The notes under the pieces: generated by a model | The model's input: only the letters and a program-made list of their open reading frames with translations | The model's database searches: none | What the model was told of the DNA's origin: nothing | Part shown: piece after piece, positions 27,143-36,034 of the stretch | Numbering within the stretch: position 1 is the first letter of the stretch | Layout: each line of letters opens with the position of its first letter | Assembly: GCF_037991315.1 (NCBI RefSeq) | Contig: NZ_CP150300.1 | Span: 6,200,001-6,264,000 of the forward strand | Length of the DNA: 64,000 bases | Direction of reading: 5' to 3' | Source: Paenibacillus sp. FSL H8-0079 | GTDB taxonomy: Bacteria; Bacillota; Bacilli; Paenibacillales; Paenibacillaceae | Made by a program: the position numbers and the translations under genes

Positions 27143-27184
27143 AATTAGCTCCCGGATCAAATTGACTCGGGAGCTAATTCTTTA
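27143..27184 (+). terminator. Terminator of the DUF3105 gene
   Basis: AATTAGCTCCCG (27143-27154) pairs perfectly with CGGGAGCTAATT (27168-27179), followed by CTTTAT. Confidence 0.75.
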
Positions 27185-27323
27185 TCGCCCAGATGCCGAT
27201 ATTTCAAATAGAAAAGTGAACATTGGAAATACAATACATACGAACAAAAAGGAACGACCAGCACCAAAGTAAAGAGACACAGAGATGATTCATCCAACAG
27301 ATCAAGGGGGAACACTTTTACCA

Positions 27324-29042
27324 ATGAACAGTTTGTTTATGCGGATCTTTTTATTTTTTTCCTGTCTGATGCTGGCCGCAGGTGCGGTTCTTGGCATTAC
27401 GATGTACCGTTCATCGGCGCAACTGGTCGAGCAATCCATGGGTATGCAGGCACAGGCTGTGGCTGAACGGGCAGCAGCATTAATTGATACCTCCCTGTAT
27501 GTACCACTCAGTACTGGACAGGACCAAACAGCGTATTATGGCACTTTACGTGAGCAGCTCAGTCAGCTGCGTGAAGCCAATGGGCTCAAGTATCTGTACA
27601 CACTCGGTACACGCGAAGAAAATGGAACAGCTACGTATTTCTATGTTGTGGATGGGGCTGCTGCCGATGTGGCAGAGGATGACTTCTCCCCTTACGCTTC
27701 CGCAGAAGAGACCCCATACGAGGGTATGCTACAGGCTTTTGAGCAGAATGAACCTATTCGAGGCGAACTCACCCAGGATGAATATGGCGCTACCATTACA
27801 GCGTATGTGCCGATCCATGGAGATGATGGGAAAGTCCTGGGGTTGGTCGGTGCGGATCTGGACTCCACTGCGGTCTATGAACTGATGTCCCGCAACCGTA
27901 TGACCATGATCTGGACAGCGCTGGCGATTGTGCTGCTCAGTGTCTTGTTGGTTTATGGTTTCGCCCACTATTTGACCCGTCCATTGGTGAAACTCAAGAA
28001 ATTGATTGCCGAAGTCGGAAAAGGTGACCTGACGGTAAACGTTGAACTTAGCCGCAAGGACGAGGTGGGACAGCTCGCTTCCGAGTTCAAACATCTGGTC
28101 ACAGGTACCCGGGATGTCATGATGGGCATCCGTCAAAGCTCTGATTCTCTGCTACAAGCTGCAGAAGGAGTATCCAAACATTCGCAGGCGACTGCAGAAG
28201 CCAGTCAGCGCATTGCCGAGCATACGAATCATACAGCCAGTGGAGCTGCTGAACAGGTGGCTCGTGCGGGCGAAGTTACGGTAGCCATGGAAGAGATTAC
28301 GCGCAGCATGCAGCACATTGCGAATTCTTCCACCATCGTTGCGGATGTCTCGCAGGAAACGACCAATAACGCGGTGCAAGGTCAAGCCAAAATCAACACG
28401 GCGATGGACAGTATGGACAAAATTCATCAGGCGAATGTGCAGATGGTGGCCTCCACCTCCCAACTGGAGCAGTATTCCGATAAAATTGAGTCGGTGGCAC
28501 ATCTAATGAAAGGTATCGCTTCACAGACCAATCTGCTTGCACTTAATGCAAGTATTGAAGCCGCTCGTGCAGGAGAGTATGGCAGCGGGTTTGCGGTGGT
28601 TGCCTCAGAGGTTCGCAAGCTTGCGGGGGAATCGGAGCAGTCTTCCCAGCATGTAACCGAACTGATCGCAGAGATGACACGCCAGACTGCCCTGTTGTCG
28701 GACCATATGTCAGCCAGCACTTCAGCTGTACAGTCTGGTCTCGCTGTTGTTCAGGAGGCAGGCCGTTCGTTCACATCCATTCATACCGGGATTGAGACGA
28801 TGAATGAACGTCTACATGAAGTATCCGCAGCATCCGAGCAACTGTCTGCCAGTGCAGAAGAAGTGTCCGCTTCCGTGGAGGACATGGAGCATATCTCGCG
28901 TGAATCCTCTTCGAGTATCCAGAAGGTGTCGCACGCTACCGGAAGCCAGCTGCAATCCATGGATGAGATGAGTGCATCCGCAGAATCTCTCCGGGTATTG
29001 TCCAGTGAGCTGAACGGATTGATTAGTCGATTTAAAATATAG
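27324..29042 (+). CDS. Methyl-accepting chemotaxis protein
   Basis: Start at 27324 (MNSLFMRIF) places the first membrane segment at the N-terminus; an in-frame start at 27285 adds 13 residues. 572 residues. TM1 is about 7-27, then a Cache-like extracellular sensor ([36 protein letters not shown]) to about 190. TM2 ([19 protein letters not shown]), a HAMP domain ([19 protein letters not shown]) and a long cytoplasmic coiled coil follow. The highly conserved tip is [25 protein letters not shown], so it should couple to CheW/CheA. The ligand is unknown. It stands alone; no che genes are nearby. Confidence 0.93.
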   Translation: MNSLFMRIFLFFSCLMLAAGAVLGITMYRSSAQLVEQSMGMQAQAVAERAAALIDTSLYVPLSTGQDQTAYYGTLREQLSQLREANGLKYLYTLGTREENGTATYFYVVDGAAADVAEDDFSPYASAEETPYEGMLQAFEQNEPIRGELTQDEYGATITAYVPIHGDDGKVLGLVGADLDSTAVYELMSRNRMTMIWTALAIVLLSVLLVYGFAHYLTRPLVKLKKLIAEVGKGDLTVNVELSRKDEVGQLASEFKHLVTGTRDVMMGIRQSSDSLLQAAEGVSKHSQATAEASQRIAEHTNHTASGAAEQVARAGEVTVAMEEITRSMQHIANSSTIVADVSQETTNNAVQGQAKINTAMDSMDKIHQANVQMVASTSQLEQYSDKIESVAHLMKGIASQTNLLALNASIEAARAGEYGSGFAVVASEVRKLAGESEQSSQHVTELIAEMTRQTALLSDHMSASTSAVQSGLAVVQEAGRSFTSIHTGIETMNERLHEVSAASEQLSASAEEVSASVEDMEHISRESSSSIQKVSHATGSQLQSMDEMSASAESLRVLSSELNGLISRFKI

Positions 29043-29083
29043 CGGGCAGCTTAGATTGTTATATAGATCAGCCCACAACAAAC

Positions 29084-29155
29084 AAAGCCGCACGGCAGGG
29101 ACGGGATCATGGGGGTCAACCCCATTTCCGTACACTGCTTGCGGCTTTATTTTTG
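29084..29155. terminator. Structured terminator between the MCP and nucleoside hydrolase genes
   Basis: AAAGCCGCA (29084-29092) pairs with TGCGGCTTT (29140-29148); inside are further stems (ACGGGA/TTCCGT, ATGGGG/CCCCAT). TTTATTTTT follows on the plus strand. It lies between convergent genes and may serve both. Confidence 0.75.
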
Positions 29156-29191
29156 TACCTTTAATGTTGGCACGCCCTAAGGCTGCCTGAA

Positions 29192-30157
29192 TTAGTAGCG
29201 CTGCGGAGCAGCTTTTTTACCCAAATCCGTCATGTACGTAAAGAACGCTTCCGGATCGGTATCATACACCAGTTGTACTGGACGTCCGTCTGCTTGCTCA
29301 ACCGTGCGGCCCTGGCTAGGACCATCCGGGATAACAATACAGTTTACGGTTTTCTTCTTCACGATGTCCTCGCGTCCAACGGAAGCCGTTGTCAGCACAT
29401 CCCACAGATAGTATGTGGAATTTGTCTCACTGTACACCAGTGGCGGACAACCTGCGTAACAGTTACCCAAGAAATCAACGCCTTCGAAGCGGCGCTCTGC
29501 TGCCCAGCGGTTACGAACAGCTGGAGTCAGAGGCACTTTGTTCGTGCTTTCCAGTGCAACCAGATCGATCTGGATGCCGCTCTGCCATACACGGTAAGCC
29601 GCTTCCGGGTCCCAGAATACGTTCCATTCAGCTGTGCCGTCATGCTCAGGCTCTTCTACGTTACCACGCTCGAATGTGCCGCCCATCCATACCAGCTTGT
29701 CGATTTTCTCTTCAATGTCTGGTGCTTCGTCCAGTGCACGCGCAAGGTCCGTCAGTGGGCCTGTGAACAGGAGCAACGTTTTGCCTTCGGTATTGCGCAC
29801 TTTCTCGATCAGATGCTGATGTGCCGGAACAGCAGAGAGTGGTGCTTCCATTTTGCCGGATTCGTTCAGTACAGGAAGTGCATCTACATAGAAGGAGTGC
29901 AGTCTCCACGCCGCAGGAAATGGATTTTTCCCTCTGGAGTTGGATTTGGATACCTCTACGGAATATGTACCGAAACGATCGATAATTTTACGGCTGGCAT
30001 CTGTTGCTGGCTCCAGATATCCATCTGCCGGAATAACCGATACGCCGGTTACATGTACATTGTCCATTTGCAGAAGCATGAACAGCGATACGAGGTCATC
30101 CACGCCGCCGTCATGGTTAAAATACACATTAAGTTGGTTCGTCATGCTTGCTTTCAT
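29192..30157 (-). CDS. Nucleoside hydrolase family protein
   Basis: 321 residues; the ATG at 30145 (MTNQL) is an alternative start with better RBS spacing from GGGGAAGG. The N-terminal metal motif is HDGGVDDLVSL, where the usual first Asp of DxDxxxDD is His, so the pocket differs from the classical inosine/uridine enzymes. WNVFWDPEAAYRVW and LLLFTGPLTDLARAL are typical of the family. It has no operon partners. Substrate may differ from that of the hydrolase at 22008; sequence cannot say. Confidence 0.85.
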   Translation of the reverse strand: MKASMTNQLNVYFNHDGGVDDLVSLFMLLQMDNVHVTGVSVIPADGYLEPATDASRKIIDRFGTYSVEVSKSNSRGKNPFPAAWRLHSFYVDALPVLNESGKMEAPLSAVPAHQHLIEKVRNTEGKTLLLFTGPLTDLARALDEAPDIEEKIDKLVWMGGTFERGNVEEPEHDGTAEWNVFWDPEAAYRVWQSGIQIDLVALESTNKVPLTPAVRNRWAAERRFEGVDFLGNCYAGCPPLVYSETNSTYYLWDVLTTASVGREDIVKKKTVNCIVIPDGPSQGRTVEQADGRPVQLVYDTDPEAFFTYMTDLGKKAAPQRY

Positions 30158-30414
30158 CCTTCCCCTGGTTGTCCCATTGATGTTGATTCATCCGTCTGCC
30201 CTAGGCCGACGCTTCCTCTATTATGTCCCAAAACCCTTGGCTACGTAAACCTTCCCCGTGCAAAGAAAACAAGGATCACACCTCATCCTGCGGATATTTT
30301 ACAGTTCCACCATTCCATCTCAGGAGGACACACTGCTCTACTGTCATTGTTATAAAAATAAAGAAATGGACAGCGAACTTGAAGCCTCGCCATCCATCTC
30401 GCCCAATCCATGCA

Positions 30415-32646
30415 TTACATGGACTGGTTCTGTTTCTCCTCATTCTTTTCGGCAATTGGAACATACTTGCCTGGCCAGAAAGCCCATTTGCCCAGCAATG
30501 CGGTGATAGCCGGTACCATGAATGGACGAACCAGGAAGGTATCCAACATCACACCAACGGCTGTGATTATACCAAACTGCACCAACACCTGAATTGGCAA
30601 TGTAGCAAGTACCGCAAACGTTCCTGCCAAGATCAGACCTGCAGATGTAATAACAGAGCTTGTCTCGCCAACACCTTCTCTAATCGCTTGACGAAGCGGC
30701 ATCGTTTTGCGTTTCTGCCAGATGCTAGAGATCATGAAGATGTTGTAGTCTTCACCCAGTGCCACGAGGAATACAAAGGAATACAGCGGAATCGCTCCCT
30801 GAATGGCATCTGCGCCAAGTCCGTAGTGAATGATGATCCAACCCAGACCCAGTGCAGAGAAATACGATAGAACAACTGTCGCGATCAGGTATGCTGTGGC
30901 TACGATTGAACGCAAGTACAACAGTAGTAACAATGTAATCATGCCGATGACCACTGGAATAATGATCTTGGCATCCCGTTCTCCGGTTACTTCAATGTCA
31001 TACTGTTCAGCCGTCTGACCATCGATCCAGACCTGACTGTCCACATTAGCTACACCAGCATCTTGAAGCGCCTGTTCCGCAGTAGCCCGCAAATCCGGAA
31101 TATGCTGCATCGCCTCCATCGAATATGGATTCAGATTGAACTCCACATCAAAAGCGGTAATGTTGGCATTCTCGGCACCCTGCTGAGCATCGCCTACTTT
31201 GCTAATGTAATCCAGCGATTCGAGACGCTGCTTCAGATCAGTTTCTTTGCCTTCGGCATCAACGATCACTTTGACTGGAGCCAGCTCACCTTGAGAGAAC
31301 TGTTCGCCAATGACCGTGAACCCTTCGCGGGAAGGTACATCCTCTGGGAAGGAAGACAACAGATCGTAGGTGAATTTCACCTGAGTAGAGAACGCCGCCA
31401 GTCCTCCCAGCAATACCAACGTAATTGCAAGAACGGTCCATGGCTTCGTTACTACAACACGGCCAATCCAGCTTTCCTTCACTTTGCGCGGGGCAGGAGC
31501 CGGTTTGCCTTTTTTCTTCGCACGTTCGACTTCCATCTCATGAGTACGCGGTACGAACGGGTAGAATGAACCCCGACCGAAGATCGCAAGAAGGGCTGGA
31601 ACCAGCGTCAGACTTGCAATAAACATAATAAAGATGGACAGACTGAATGGTACGGCAAAGCGATGATATGCACCATATTCAGCCAGCAACAGCACCAGTA
31701 ATGCTGCAACGACCGTGAATCCACTCATGGCAATGGCGCCGGAAGATCCGGTAATTGCCTGGAAGATGGCTTTCTTTTTGTCCGGCTCATGATAGAGAAT
31801 TTGACGGTATCTGGAGATCATGAACAGGCAGTAATCCGTTCCTGCTCCAAATAACAATACCGTCATGATCGAGATGGACTGTGCATCCACCGTAATCCAG
31901 CCCTGATCCGCCATGAATCCGAGAATAGGGCTTGTCACCATATACGCGAATCCAACGGCAATGATCGGGATAATCGCCAGTACCGGCGAGCGATAGATCA
32001 ATAACAACAGTACCAATACCAGTACAACGGTAGCGATTAGCAAGGATACATCGGCGGAGGAGAATAGTCCGCTCGCATCAATGGATATCCCTACTGGCCC
32101 TGTCACACGGGCAACCAATGTATTGGTATCATCTATAGCTACATCAAACGGGTTTGCCCCGAAGATGTCTTGTGTTTTTTGCTCAAGCGCTTCAATACCT
32201 TCCTTCAGTTGTTCCGAATCGGCACCTTCATTAAAGAAAAGTGGCATAACCAAGGTGCTTCCGTCTTCCGAAAGCTGGCCTTTCAATGCCTGTGGTGGCA
32301 ATTGATAGAGTGGCACAACGGACTGCTGTTGTTCTACCGGATCTTGATCCAGTCGCTCCGTTAATGCTTGAATGTTCTGAATCTGCTCATCTGTCAGACC
32401 ACCGGCTTGACGCCATACGATCAGCGCGGGCAATCCTTCACCACCAGGGAATTCCTTCTCGGCAAGTGCAGCTGCCTGAACCGATGGTTTGGACTCACTC
32501 AGATCCTGTGCGTTATTGGTTTCACGATCACCTACAGCAGGCCATACCATACCAAGCACAACGGCGATAATGATCCATACCAACAGCGTAATCCATTTGC
32601 TTCGTTTGCCAGCAACCCAGCGGCCATAACCCGAACCTTCCTGCAT
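30415..32646 (-). CDS. MMPL-family RND transporter
   Basis: 743 residues with 12 membrane segments arranged as two repeats of one plus five. Each repeat has a large extracytoplasmic loop after its first helix. Characteristic transmembrane motifs are present (FGAGTDYCLFMISRYRQ and ALGEDYNIFMISSIWQK, with the Asp pairs that carry protons). Family members export lipids, siderophores or drugs. A TetR gene is divergent 178 bp away, so TetR-controlled drug or lipid efflux is the likely role. Confidence 0.93.
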   Translation of the reverse strand: MQEGSGYGRWVAGKRSKWITLLVWIIIAVVLGMVWPAVGDRETNNAQDLSESKPSVQAAALAEKEFPGGEGLPALIVWRQAGGLTDEQIQNIQALTERLDQDPVEQQQSVVPLYQLPPQALKGQLSEDGSTLVMPLFFNEGADSEQLKEGIEALEQKTQDIFGANPFDVAIDDTNTLVARVTGPVGISIDASGLFSSADVSLLIATVVLVLVLLLLIYRSPVLAIIPIIAVGFAYMVTSPILGFMADQGWITVDAQSISIMTVLLFGAGTDYCLFMISRYRQILYHEPDKKKAIFQAITGSSGAIAMSGFTVVAALLVLLLAEYGAYHRFAVPFSLSIFIMFIASLTLVPALLAIFGRGSFYPFVPRTHEMEVERAKKKGKPAPAPRKVKESWIGRVVVTKPWTVLAITLVLLGGLAAFSTQVKFTYDLLSSFPEDVPSREGFTVIGEQFSQGELAPVKVIVDAEGKETDLKQRLESLDYISKVGDAQQGAENANITAFDVEFNLNPYSMEAMQHIPDLRATAEQALQDAGVANVDSQVWIDGQTAEQYDIEVTGERDAKIIIPVVIGMITLLLLLYLRSIVATAYLIATVVLSYFSALGLGWIIIHYGLGADAIQGAIPLYSFVFLVALGEDYNIFMISSIWQKRKTMPLRQAIREGVGETSSVITSAGLILAGTFAVLATLPIQVLVQFGIITAVGVMLDTFLVRPFMVPAITALLGKWAFWPGKYVPIAEKNEEKQNQSM

Positions 32647-32732
32647 TGTCTCTTCATCTCCCTATATTGTTTCTATGAGGCCCTATTTGATGTGATAGTA
32701 TAGCAATGAACCACGGGTCATAGTATAATCGA

Positions 32733-32762
32733 GTTAATTATATATACCGGAAGGTTAATTAT
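32733..32762. promoter_or_regulatory. Direct repeats GTTAATTAT, 21 bp apart, in the MMPL/TetR divergent promoter
   Basis: GTTAATTAT occurs at 32733-32741 and 32754-32762, two helical turns apart, in the region between the divergent genes. Such spacing suits two regulator dimers on one DNA face. TetR sites are usually palindromic, so this is only suggestive. Confidence 0.35.
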
Positions 32763-32824
32763 GCAATCCTTATTTTTGTGAACACGTCTAACAAGCGATT
32801 AAATACGTAAAGAGGTATGTACTC

Positions 32825-33451
32825 ATGAGCAAAAAAACAAACATCCCCCGTTCACCTGGCAGACCCAAAGCAGGTGTGGATCAAGCATCTGTCCAAACCA
32901 ACATATTGATGACTGCGTCACGTCTGTTTATGGAATACGGGTATGAACCCGTCTCACTCCAGCAGATCGCTTCGTTATGTAATGTGACCAAAGCATCGAT
33001 CTATTATCACTTCTCCAGCAAAGCCGATCTGTTCACCGTTGCCATCACCCGCATGATGGCGATGGGCATGCAGCAGACCTCGCTCCGTCTGGATGAACCT
33101 GGTACGTTGCAAGAGCGGCTGATCAAGGTTGCGGAAGCAAAGATGCAACACTCCCATATTGAAACGGAGAGCATGATGCGAGAAGCCGAGAAACATCTGG
33201 ACACGGAGCAGCTCGCTCAGATTCGGGAAGCAGAGGTTCGCATATTCGAAGTACTAGCTACCCATTTTCAGAAGGAGATGGACAATGGTTATTTGCGGGT
33301 CGGGAACCCCATGCTGCTTGCCCATGCGTTTACGTCACTGCTGATGCTCGCGAACCGCGAAGATGTACGTAATATGAATGGTGGCAGCATTGAGGAACTC
33401 GCGGAGGAACTGGTGGCGCTGTTTCTGGATGGAGCGGTTAAGCGGAACTAA
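32825..33451 (+). CDS. TetR-family transcriptional regulator
   Basis: 208 residues. The N-terminal helix-turn-helix is clear: TASRLFMEYGYEPVSLQQIASLCNVTKASIYYHFSSKADLF (about 30-70; shown motif parts are the classic TetR pattern). The C-terminal ligand domain is about 130 residues with no recognised subtype. It is divergent from the MMPL transporter gene and probably represses it until a substrate binds. Confidence 0.92.
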   Translation: MSKKTNIPRSPGRPKAGVDQASVQTNILMTASRLFMEYGYEPVSLQQIASLCNVTKASIYYHFSSKADLFTVAITRMMAMGMQQTSLRLDEPGTLQERLIKVAEAKMQHSHIETESMMREAEKHLDTEQLAQIREAEVRIFEVLATHFQKEMDNGYLRVGNPMLLAHAFTSLLMLANREDVRNMNGGSIEELAEELVALFLDGAVKRN

Positions 33452-33541
33452 AGACCCTTCTATACGCTGTCAGTGAGCAGCACAAGATGAATTCCGGAAT
33501 GTTGACCCCTTATTCCAATCACATTTTAGGAGGAACAACTT

Positions 33542-34132
33542 ATGTCACCACCAAAACCATCCCCGCGTATCCCCCGTTTGCTAGAAACGTCGCGCATATA
33601 CCTGCGCCCTTTCGAGATTACAGATGTGGATGCTTATTTCCCCAGCCTGTTTGATGCCGAGATGCGCAGGATGACGGGTACACAGAACAGTTTCACACGC
33701 ACTCAGGTTGAACGTTACGTTGAAAACGCCGCACAGGATGACTCCAGACTGATGTTGCTGATTACTTTGCAGGAAAATGACCAGATCATCGGAGATGTCG
33801 TCCTGATGGACATGCATGCCAAGAATCGCAGTGCACACATCCGGGTTGCTATCGATCAGGCTGAGCATCAAGGAAAAGGTTACGGTAGCGAGGCGTTGCT
33901 GCTTATGCTGGACTACGGCTTCGGCATCTGTAACCTGCATCGAATCGAGCTTGAGGTGTACGCCTTCAACGAGCGAGCCATTCGCACGTATGAGAAGCTT
34001 GGATTCCAGCGCGAGGGTGTGAAGCGGGATGTCTTGTTCTACAATCATCAATATCATGATGCGATTCAGATGAGCATGCTCGACGATGAGTTCAGGCAAC
34101 ATCATATGAAAGATCAGGCAGAGAATGATTGA
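33542..34132 (+). CDS. GNAT N-acetyltransferase (RimJ/RimL type)
   Basis: 196 residues with AGGAGG 7 nt before the ATG. The N-terminus RLLETSRIYLRPFEITDVD is typical of RimJ/RimL-like enzymes. The acetyl-CoA loop is Q-x-x-G-K/Y-G-S in EHQGKGYGSEALLLMLDYGF, and the C-terminal NLHRIELEVYAFNERAIRTYEKLGF is the second hallmark. It acetylates an amine of a small molecule or peptide N-terminus; the target is unknown. Confidence 0.92.
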   Translation: MSPPKPSPRIPRLLETSRIYLRPFEITDVDAYFPSLFDAEMRRMTGTQNSFTRTQVERYVENAAQDDSRLMLLITLQENDQIIGDVVLMDMHAKNRSAHIRVAIDQAEHQGKGYGSEALLLMLDYGFGICNLHRIELEVYAFNERAIRTYEKLGFQREGVKRDVLFYNHQYHDAIQMSMLDDEFRQHHMKDQAEND

Positions 34133-34160
34133 GTTACCGATCAGTCAAAATCAAACCAAA

Positions 34161-34191
34161 AAACCGGGGGATTTAATAATCCTCCCCGGTT
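34161..34191 (-). terminator. Terminator overlapping the 3' end of the lipid kinase gene
   Basis: AACCGGGGGATT (34162-34173) pairs with AATCCTCCCCGGTT (34178-34191); on the minus strand TTTTTTGG follows. The RNA stem includes the last codons and the stop of the gene, as at nos. Confidence 0.82.
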
Positions 34192-35069
34192 AGAAACTTC
34201 AGATGACCCGTCAGCACCGACAGCTCGGCGGGTGTCTTCATATACAATTCGCCATCCGTATCAGCTGACATCGGCGCATCTGTCTTCACTTTTAGCGTAG
34301 AAGCCTTGAAGTATGAAATGCTCTCACTCTGAGGTTGCCAATCTCCCTCCGGCTTGTGCGATAGTATCTCTCGCAGTAACGGGATGCCTGTCTCATGAAT
34401 AATGAGTACGTCTAACTCCCCATCCTGCAACGCATCCGGTGCAAAGGGTAATGCATTGGTTCCCAGAAAACGGCCATTGGCTGCATAGATCATCACAGCT
34501 TCGCCTTCCATCTCTTTCCCATCCGCCTCTATTTGATAACGAAACGGTTCCGTATGACTGATCGTCTGCAACGTGCTGATGAAGTAACTGAGCTTCCCCA
34601 GCGCGCCTTTCAGATTCTCGTTAATATTCTGCGATGCATCACTGATTAAGCCAATGCCAAAAAAGTTCGTGAACACCCGATCATTAGCTCGTCCAACATC
34701 AATGGATACCACCCGACCTGCCAGCATTTCTTGTGCCGCTGTTTCTGCATCCGGTGAAATGCCGAGCGAACGCGCAAAGTCATTACAGGTGCCTCCAGGC
34801 AATATGCCAATCAACGGAGGATTTTGCAGATCAGCCAGTCCATTCACACATTCATGCACCGTGCCATCCCCACCGAGGATAAACACCACATCGAATTGTT
34901 CCCCGCGCTCACGACACAGCTTTTCCCCTTCACCCGGTTCGTCCGTGCGCACAATGACAAGTTCGTGCACAGCGGGAGCCAACACGCCTGCCACTATACC
35001 CACCGTATTCTCCTTATTGACCTTGCCCGAATGATGATGATGAATTAACAACGCTTTGTTAAACCCCAT
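34173..35069 (-). CDS. Diacylglycerol/lipid kinase family protein
   Basis: 298 residues. The catalytic glycine-rich loop is ILGGDGT (GGDGT at 66-70), followed by IGILPGGTCNDFARSL, the second nucleotide-binding motif of DAGK/YegS kinases. The C-terminal beta-sandwich has ALQDGELDVLIIHE. It likely phosphorylates diacylglycerol or a related lipid with ATP at the membrane. An unusual HHHH follows the first strand. It is divergent from the DUF697-like gene. Confidence 0.9.
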   Translation of the reverse strand: MGFNKALLIHHHHSGKVNKENTVGIVAGVLAPAVHELVIVRTDEPGEGEKLCRERGEQFDVVFILGGDGTVHECVNGLADLQNPPLIGILPGGTCNDFARSLGISPDAETAAQEMLAGRVVSIDVGRANDRVFTNFFGIGLISDASQNINENLKGALGKLSYFISTLQTISHTEPFRYQIEADGKEMEGEAVMIYAANGRFLGTNALPFAPDALQDGELDVLIIHETGIPLLREILSHKPEGDWQPQSESISYFKASTLKVKTDAPMSADTDGELYMKTPAELSVLTGHLKFLTGEDY

Positions 35070-35240
35070 CCTTCTCTTCCTCCATTCCGATGCTTGTTAA
35101 CCTTTACCCACAAAGGTCGAAGCCGTAAACAAGCCTTTCGCTAAGTACTCATCATAATCCAGAGTAGGGTTCCCAATCAGGTATGCATCCTAATCGTTAT
35201 TCATTCGTAATAATATGCATGAGAAAAAAGGTTTCTCCAC

Positions 35241-35257
35241 ACCTTATGTCATAAGGT
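35241..35257. promoter_or_regulatory. 8-1-8 palindrome between lipid kinase and DUF697-like genes
   Basis: ACCTTATG-T-CATAAGGT is a perfect dyad 82 bp before the plus-strand gene. It looks like an operator; the regulator is unknown. Confidence 0.5.
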
Positions 35258-35338
35258 TGCAAATTTTGCTGGTGAGAACCCATTCAAAATGAGTCAAAAC
35301 GGTTATATCTATACCATATACGAATGGAGGGATTCCCT

Positions 35339-35932
35339 ATGATTCCGGCAACGTTGGAACAATTAGAGCAAGTTCGCAAGGAATGCCGTACCATGGTTCG
35401 CAAAAGAGCTACTGCTTCCGCCGGTACAACACTCGTTCCGCTGCCCGGTACAGACGTACTGGCTGATGTGGGGATGCTGATGCAGCTGTTGCCTGCCATT
35501 AACAATAAATTCGGATTATCACAAAAACAGCTGGACGGTATGGACCCCGAGACCAAATCCATGATCTATGGATTCGTGATGTCCATCGGAAGTAAAGTCA
35601 TTGGCCGTATGATCACCAAGGAATTGGTGGTACAGGTTCTAAAAAGAGTCGGCGTACGCGTAGCCACCAAATCGGTCGCCAAATTTGTCCCCTTTGCAGG
35701 ACAGGGATTGGCTGCCGCACTCAGCTTTACAGCCATGCGCTATGTTGGTAACAAACATGTGGATGACTGTTATGAGGTCGTCAAACGCATGATTGAGCAG
35801 CGCGAATTGATCCCGGGTGAACCCGCTCCATCGGCACTGAAGGAAGCTAATAGCGACGACGCGAAGATAGAAGTGAAGTCGATCTCTAGCAACGGTACAG
35901 ATGAACCTGCTAAGGAGTCTAAGAATCAGTAA
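35339..35932 (+). CDS. DUF697-like membrane-associated protein
   Basis: Start at 35339 (MIPATLEQ) has GGAGG seven bases upstream; the ATG at 35324 overlaps that RBS. 197 residues. The core (KRATASAGTTLVPLPGTDVLADVGM and VAKFVPFAGQGLAAALSFTAMRYVG) resembles DUF697/YcjF-type helical proteins with Gly/Pro-rich hairpins. The last about 40 residues are charged and disordered. No enzyme motif is visible; function unknown. Confidence 0.7.
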   Translation: MIPATLEQLEQVRKECRTMVRKRATASAGTTLVPLPGTDVLADVGMLMQLLPAINNKFGLSQKQLDGMDPETKSMIYGFVMSIGSKVIGRMITKELVVQVLKRVGVRVATKSVAKFVPFAGQGLAAALSFTAMRYVGNKHVDDCYEVVKRMIEQRELIPGEPAPSALKEANSDDAKIEVKSISSNGTDEPAKESKNQ

Positions 35933-35976
35933 ATAACTCATTCATATCTCAGCGTCAATCTTCTGGATACACGACA

Positions 35977-36022
35977 AATAGCCGGGAGCACCCCTAAGGG
36001 TACTCTTGGCTATTCTTGTTAA
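35977..36022. terminator. Terminator between the DUF697-like and ABC exporter genes
   Basis: AATAGCC (35977-35983) pairs with GGCTATT (36008-36014), with inner pairing GGGAG..CTC and ACCC/GGGT. It lies between convergent genes; T-runs on both sides are short. Confidence 0.65.
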
Positions 36023-36034
36023 TTATATCTATAA

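Noticed and set aside
29273..30355. 360-codon plus-strand frame antisense to the second nucleoside hydrolase
   Set aside because: The Cys/His-rich translation looks like shadow coding; the opposite strand has clear family motifs.
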